From assembly GCA_036733285.1 (NCBI GenBank), contig DAINAU010000168.1, positions 1 to 9,001 on the forward strand: 9,001 bases of DNA, in the 5' to 3' direction. The position numbers and the translations under genes are program-made. The notes under the pieces were generated by a model. It saw only the letters and a list, made by a program, of their open reading frames with translations. It did not search any database and was not told where the DNA came from. This DNA is from JAGOBX01 sp036733285 (GTDB taxonomy: Bacteria > JAGOBX01). This document shows positions 5,671 to 9,001 of this stretch, piece by piece (positions within the stretch are counted from its first letter, which is position 1; every line of letters begins with the position of its first letter).

Positions 5671-6521
5671 GAACATAATTCTTTAAAATTACAGAACCTG
5701 CACTTTGATTTTTGGAGAGTTTTTGGAAAGCCGGATACGTCCGCGGATGCGGCAATCGTCATTTTTGAGATTGATAATTTAACGTTTTTTTTAGCTTCTT
5801 CAATATTTTTTTTTGTAAGCGGTATTTCAAAATATTTTTTTTTGTAAAGATTGCAGGAATAGTATTTTACTCCGGAAATAGACTGGATAAAATAATTTTT
5901 TTCGGCAAATAAATACGCGATCGCGGCTTTGATTTTTCCAGAATCCGAAATCGTCGAATCGTTTGTTTCAACGGGTTTGACGCAAACCCAATCGAAAATA
6001 AGAGTTTCGCTATTATCCATATATATCAAATCCGGAAAACCGTAGACACGTTTGCCGGCGATTGCAATAAAATCAATATTTGGAGATTCAGAAGGAAAAT
6101 AAAAACAATTATAATTTTTATTCAATAACAAATTGTAATAATCAGAACAAAAAAAGTTTTCTATTAACATTCCCGTTTCAAAAAAAAACTCAAGATAATC
6201 TATTTTTTTGGAAAGTCCATAGTATTTTTCATAAGTTTCAACGTAATCGTTTGCGGCGGATTTAAACGATTTTACCGCTTCCGAGATATAATGTTCTTTT
6301 GTAAAGTTCTCGCCTGCTTTTAAATCGTTTAAGACGCTTGTTATAACGGATTTTAAAATTTTGGACCGCATTTCAAAACGGTTTTGCAATTTTTTTAATC
6401 TAAAAACGCATTCGCCGTTATCCGAATCAAAAGAGGCGTAATATTGATAATAATATTTTCTGAGGCATTCCGCAAAAGTTCTATTTCTGCCGTTTGACCA
6501 TAAAAAATCTTCTGAAAACAT
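5667..6521 (-). CDS. Cas4/RecB-like PD-(D/E)XK family protein with Fe-S-type cysteines, active site apparently altered
   Basis: The 284-residue protein starts with WSNGRNRTFAECLRKYYYQYY (8-28), the typical opening of the RecB/Cas4-type PD-(D/E)XK nuclease superfamily, and ends with Cys274-x2-Cys277-x5-Cys283. Together with Cys19 these form the four-cysteine pattern that holds an iron-sulfur cluster in Cas4 and AddB. The core has GFPDLIY (161-167, Asp164) and then FDWVCVKP (176-183), where the family normally has D-W-K; here the Lys is Val179 and the nearest Lys is 182. The expected QxxxY motif after it is also not clear. It may be an inactive structural derivative or a nuclease with a moved lysine. 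No ribosome site is visible before the ATG at 6521, only A/T. It lies 16 bases after the deacetylase gene and is probably cotranscribed with ftsY. No cas or add genes are nearby, so the role is unknown. Confidence 0.75.
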   Translation of the reverse strand: MFSEDFLWSNGRNRTFAECLRKYYYQYYASFDSDNGECVFRLKKLQNRFEMRSKILKSVITSVLNDLKAGENFTKEHYISEAVKSFKSAANDYVETYEKYYGLSKKIDYLEFFFETGMLIENFFCSDYYNLLLNKNYNCFYFPSESPNIDFIAIAGKRVYGFPDLIYMDNSETLIFDWVCVKPVETNDSTISDSGKIKAAIAYLFAEKNYFIQSISGVKYYSCNLYKKKYFEIPLTKKNIEEAKKNVKLSISKMTIAASADVSGFPKTLQKSKCRFCNFKELCS

Positions 6522-6537
6522 ATTTTTAAACTAATAA

Positions 6538-7485
6538 TTATAAAGCTGGTTCAGTCAATAAATCCTTACAACTTGTAAATTCAATTTGTCCCGATAAAAA
6601 CATATCGCTTAAAATAAAACGTTTAATAGCTTCTAATGTTAAAGGTCTTAAATGTCCGATTAAAGTTATCGTTTTATTATCTACAATCGCTTTTTCGGAA
6701 AAAAATTTTATGCGGTCGAATATTTTTTCTACATTGTCCTGATTATCAAGAAAACCCTGATTCATAATCGCCCGTATTCCGTTTTTTTTTGCGAAAAAAT
6801 AAGCTTGAGATTTTGATGTCGTCCGGCTGTCTAAAAAAAATATATTTTTTTTAGTTTGTTCGTTGAACGATTTAATTTTCAAAGTCAGAGAGTTCATTAT
6901 CCGCGAATCCGCCGTCCCTTTTGAACCCATATGATTATTAATTCCGTCAATAAACTCATATTTATTCATATACTCCCCGATTTTATTCTGAATTTGAGAA
7001 TCAGTCATAGAAGTTAAAATGAAATCCGCCGGATTTTTCATTTGTTTTGAATCCTCCGGTTCTATTGGCAAATGCAGAAGTAAAGTTTTATTAGATTGAT
7101 ATATTAATTCCATTGATTTGTCTGTATATTGTAAATCGGGCATAACCGCAAAATTCAAATCCGCGTCTATTCTTAAGAATTCTTTTAATAATTTTAAATT
7201 GCCGCCGATGTCGTCGATTACAATGTTAAGAGCAGGCATACCCGAATTGGATTGGTTCATTGGTTTGATAATTTTTGCATTAATATTCGCATCTGTATCG
7301 TCTGCAATTTTTTCTTGTTGGTGTTCAAAACGCGGGCTAAGCGTTTGCGTATCTGTTTCGGTTATTTCGTTTTTAATACCGGATCTGGATTTTTTTTTAA
7401 TTGACGTTCGTATATGATAAAAAAATACGCCAATTAAAATAATAGCGACTAAAACCGTTATAAGGTTTCCGGCTTTATTTTTCAT
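6538..7485 (-). CDS. Divergent polysaccharide deacetylase family protein (YibQ-like)
   Basis: The 315-residue protein has one N-terminal membrane segment (about 8-25) followed by basic residues, then a low-complexity linker to about residue 85 and a single domain of the divergent polysaccharide deacetylase family (DUF610/YibQ). Family motifs seen are IVIDDIGG (88-95), AVMPD (113-117), LLHLPIEP (136-143), NNHMGS (183-188), FLDSRT (217-222) and LIGH (275-278). The last is followed by Leu-Arg-Pro, where relatives usually have a Pro after the His. The topology is a signal anchor with the domain outside the cytoplasmic membrane, probably acting on cell-wall or surface glycan; the substrate is not known for the family. 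It lies 22 bases downstream of ftsY. A GGAG ribosome site is present but 12 bases from the ATG, a wide spacing that may lower translation. Confidence 0.87.
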   Translation of the reverse strand: MKNKAGNLITVLVAIILIGVFFYHIRTSIKKKSRSGIKNEITETDTQTLSPRFEHQQEKIADDTDANINAKIIKPMNQSNSGMPALNIVIDDIGGNLKLLKEFLRIDADLNFAVMPDLQYTDKSMELIYQSNKTLLLHLPIEPEDSKQMKNPADFILTSMTDSQIQNKIGEYMNKYEFIDGINNHMGSKGTADSRIMNSLTLKIKSFNEQTKKNIFFLDSRTTSKSQAYFFAKKNGIRAIMNQGFLDNQDNVEKIFDRIKFFSEKAIVDNKTITLIGHLRPLTLEAIKRFILSDMFLSGQIEFTSCKDLLTEPAL

Positions 7486-7507
7486 TTATAAATCAAACTC
7501 CCGCGAA

Positions 7508-8440
7508 TTATTTTGCAAAATCTTGAGTGTCGAAAAGAGCGTCGACAAAAACGTTCGCGTCAAATTCTTTTAAATCGTCGAGTTTTTCTCCGACGCCTAT
7601 GAACTTGATGGGAATATTTAATTCTTTTATCATAGCGAAAACGAGCCCGCCCTTTGCAGTTCCGTCCATTTTCGTTAAAATAATGCCGGTTAATCCTATC
7701 GCTTTATTGAATTCCTGAACCTGACTTATCGCGTTTTGACCGGTAGTAGCGTCAACCACAAGTAAAACTTCGTCCGGCGAGTCAGGAAGCTGCTGTTGAA
7801 TGACTTTTTTGATTTTTTTCAATTCGTCCATCAAATTAAGCTTTGTATGAAGCCGTCCCGCGGTATCGACTATTAAAACGTCGATATTTTTTGATACGGC
7901 GGATGAAATGGCATCGAACACAACCGCGCCGACGTCGGCTCCGTGCTGGTGTTTTACGCAGTCAACTCCGGCTCGGTTCGCCCAGATATCAAGCTGTTCA
8001 ATTGCGGCGGCTCGAAAAGTATCGCAGGCGGCAAGCATAATTTTTTTTCCGTTGTTCTTAAAATAAGTAGTGAGTTTTCCTATCGAAGTGGTTTTACCAA
8101 CTCCGTTCACCCCGCATACCATTATAATAGCCGGTTTTTTATTTTCAATTTTTAACGACGAGTTCACGGTTCCCGAAATATATTTTTTTAATTCGGATTT
8201 TATGCATCCGATTATTTCTTCGACATTTGCGGTTTTAGACACTTTTACGTCTTTCGATATTTTGTCGGTTATCAAGCAAGCGAGATTTACTCCAACGTCC
8301 GCGCTAATCAAGATTTCTTCGAGTTGTTCGAGAAAATCCCCGTCAATATTTTTTTTTCCTGTGAGCGCCGCGGAAATCCCTGAAATAATATTAGTTCTCG
8401 TTTTGGTAAGTCCGCTTTTTAATTTATCAAATAATCCCAT
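7508..8440 (-). CDS. ftsY: Signal recognition particle receptor FtsY
   Basis: FtsY is the SRP receptor GTPase that docks ribosome-nascent chain complexes at the inner membrane. The 310-residue protein is an NG domain without the acidic A domain of E. coli FtsY. It starts with an amphipathic helix (MGLFDKLKSGLTKTR), the likely membrane-targeting element. Seen are the helical N domain to about 90, P-loop GVNGVGKTTS (110-119), DTFRAAA (140-146), DTAGRL (192-197), the G4 motif TKMDGTAKGG (256-265) and FIGVGEKLDDL (280-290), which distinguish FtsY from Ffh together with the lack of an M domain. A TTG two codons upstream (8446) extends the frame, but it lies only one base from the GGAG ribosome site, whereas the ATG at 8440 is 7 bases from it and gives the normal N-terminus. 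It heads a run of three close genes. Confidence 0.97.
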   Translation of the reverse strand: MGLFDKLKSGLTKTRTNIISGISAALTGKKNIDGDFLEQLEEILISADVGVNLACLITDKISKDVKVSKTANVEEIIGCIKSELKKYISGTVNSSLKIENKKPAIIMVCGVNGVGKTTSIGKLTTYFKNNGKKIMLAACDTFRAAAIEQLDIWANRAGVDCVKHQHGADVGAVVFDAISSAVSKNIDVLIVDTAGRLHTKLNLMDELKKIKKVIQQQLPDSPDEVLLVVDATTGQNAISQVQEFNKAIGLTGIILTKMDGTAKGGLVFAMIKELNIPIKFIGVGEKLDDLKEFDANVFVDALFDTQDFAK

Positions 8441-8447
8441 TCTCAAA

Positions 8448-8451
8448 CTCC
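8448..8451 (-). promoter_or_regulatory. Shine-Dalgarno site deciding the ftsY start
   Basis: GGAG on the minus strand is 7 bases before the ATG at 8440 and only one base before the alternative TTG at 8446. The spacing therefore supports the ATG and a 310-residue FtsY. Confidence 0.65.
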
Positions 8452-8513
8452 ATTTTTTTTATTCTAATTTTTTTACCTTAAATTACAAAAATGTAAATCA
8501 ATTTTTGCGTTTT

Positions 8514-8541
8514 ATTTTAATCTTGAATTCTAATAAGTCAA
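8514..8541 (-). promoter_or_regulatory. Probable promoter of ftsY and the two genes after it
   Basis: On the minus strand TTGACT (8536-8541) and TAAAAT (8514-8519) are separated by 16 bases; each matches the consensus in five of six positions. The start would fall near 8507, giving a leader of about 67 bases. A small TTACA/TGTAA dyad (8483-8496) lies within that leader and might be a regulatory site or chance. Confidence 0.5.
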
Positions 8542-8584
8542 TAACTTTTTTAACCCTGATAGCGCATTGAGCGTTAAGTGAAGT

Positions 8585-8606
8585 AGCGATTCAAGTTGGA
8601 ATCGCT
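8585..8606. other. Hairpin 1 upstream of ftsY
   Basis: A perfect 8-bp inverted repeat, AGCGATTC and GAATCGCT with a 6-base spacer, begins a cluster of hairpins. It is followed immediately by a 10-bp palindrome CGCTTAAGCG (8603-8612) that links it to the next hairpin. No T-run follows on either strand, so on its own it is not a terminator. Confidence 0.5.
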
Positions 8607-8609
8607 TAA

Positions 8610-8635
8610 GCGGTTTCTTTGAAACCGCCTTTTTC
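8610..8635 (+). terminator. Intrinsic-terminator-like hairpin read on the plus strand
   Basis: GCGGTTTC and GAAACCGC form a perfect 8-bp stem (8610-8617, 8621-8628) with a TTT loop, followed on the plus strand by CTTTTTC. The structure is a good intrinsic terminator for rightward transcription; the minus strand has no T-run after it. No plus-strand gene lies upstream in the window, so its client is unclear. Confidence 0.55.
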
Positions 8636-8652
8636 AAAAACATAGATGTATT

Positions 8653-8679
8653 ATTGCGATTTAGATTTAAAATCGCAAT
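8653..8679. other. Hairpin 3 upstream of ftsY
   Basis: A perfect 10-bp inverted repeat, ATTGCGATTT and AAATCGCAAT with a 7-base spacer, can be lengthened by a 6-bp outer stem (AACATA at 8639-8644, TATGTT at 8681-8686) with an uneven internal loop. No T-run follows on either strand directly. Confidence 0.5.
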
Positions 8680-8698
8680 TTATGTTAAAACTTCTAAA

Positions 8699-8827
8699 AA
8701 CCCGAAAACTTTTAAATTTACGGCTTTAGCCGTAAATCATATGTTTTTAAGATTTTAAAAATTGTCTGAAACAAGTATTCTATGCTGGCTGAACAATTTT
8801 CCAAAATCCTTATGCAGTTTTCGGGTT
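8699..8827. repeat. 129-bp inverted-repeat element that can fold as a three-way junction
   Basis: A perfect 12-bp inverted repeat forms the ends: AACCCGAAAACT at 8699-8710 and AGTTTTCGGGTT at 8816-8827. Inside are two further stems: ATTTACGGC/GCCGTAAAT with a TTTA loop (8716-8724, 8729-8737) and AAAATTGT/ACAATTTT (8758-8765, 8793-8800) with a 27-base loop. They nest without crossing, giving a closed stem with two arms. On the minus strand the closing stem is followed by a run of five T overlapping its end, like the end of a terminator. It could be a structured RNA, the 3' end of a gene beyond the window, or a miniature transposable element with 12-bp ends; no convincing target-site duplication is seen. 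Confidence 0.45.
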
Positions 8828-9001
8828 AATAATTTTTATTGATAAGATACTATCATATATTTTATTCTTATTGGTTAAAATGAAAATGCCTTCAAGTATT
8901 TGAATAAAAAAAATATATACAATAGAATTAAACATAATATAATATTCTCAATAGTCCAAAGTTTTCATTGTAAAAACAATTAAGAAATTTTTTCAAAGAC
9001 A
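8828..9001. other. A/T-rich non-coding stretch at the window edge
   Basis: These 174 bases are very A/T-rich with frequent stops in all frames; the only ATG-initiated frames are a handful of codons long. I see no convincing promoter, RNA or repeat. The neighbouring gene beyond 9001 is out of view. Confidence 0.6.

Noticed and set aside
8070..8570. Plus-strand open frame of 166 codons opposite ftsY and its promoter
   Set aside because: Antisense to the FtsY GTPase region, with no domain and a low-complexity product; a shadow frame.
8550..8610. Integron attC-like site around the GTTAAGT sequence at 8573
   Set aside because: A GTTRRRY core is present but no matching RYYYAAC partner with the paired inner boxes, and no integrase or cassette genes are near.
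8585..8827. CRISPR array
   Set aside because: The inverted repeats differ in sequence and are not regularly spaced copies of one direct repeat; no cas genes are present despite the Cas4-like fold at 5667-6521.
8440..8830. SRP RNA (4.5S) gene next to ftsY
   Set aside because: The conserved GGAAGG-containing apical loop and paired helix of SRP RNA are absent on both strands.

Overview
The window is a compact, AT-rich stretch of bacterial chromosome in which all ten recognisable protein genes lie on the minus strand. The content suggests a Gram-negative bacterium: a KdsD/KpsF-type arabinose-5-phosphate isomerase (Kdo, hence lipopolysaccharide), a membrane glycosyltransferase and a YibQ-like divergent polysaccharide deacetylase. 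The strong A/T bias and compact layout would fit groups such as Elusimicrobiota/Endomicrobia, but the phylum cannot be fixed from this sequence and that guess is weak. No transposase, phage gene, CRISPR array, tRNA or rRNA was found.

Read in the direction of transcription (high to low coordinates), region A (9001-8440) is about 560 bp without genes. It holds an A/T-rich stretch, a dense cluster of hairpins and inverted repeats (8585-8827) and a probable ftsY promoter (8514-8541). Region B (8440-5667) is a tight three-gene unit: ftsY (signal recognition particle receptor), a membrane-anchored divergent polysaccharide deacetylase, and a Cas4/RecB-like PD-(D/E)XK protein with four Fe-S-type cysteines but an apparently altered active site. 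Region C (5610-3420) is kdsD/kpsF followed by a DPM1-like family-2 glycosyltransferase with four C-terminal membrane segments, probably from its own promoter at 5643-5670; both look like cell-surface glycan functions. Region D (3419-3056) is a 364-bp gap with a short weak terminator, a GC-richer repeat-like element bounded by an 11-bp inverted repeat, and a perfect-consensus sigma-70-type promoter. Region E (3055-68) is the operon yceD-rpmF-plsX-fabG-yjbQ.

Region E joins ribosome assembly (YceD, L32) to phospholipid and fatty-acid synthesis (PlsX, FabG), the common bacterial yceD-rpmF-plsX arrangement. Here it lacks the often-adjacent fabH, fabD and acpP and ends with a YjbQ-family gene. Genes within it are spaced by -4 to about 66 bases, and the fabG start is set by a Shine-Dalgarno sequence inside the end of plsX.

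The coding part is mostly housekeeping. The least explained material is the non-coding DNA: the hairpin cluster upstream of ftsY, including a 129-bp three-way-junction-like inverted repeat, and the 3245-3391 element with its hexamer array. The unusual active site of the nuclease-like protein is the most notable coding oddity. I see no clear evidence of a new multi-gene system.
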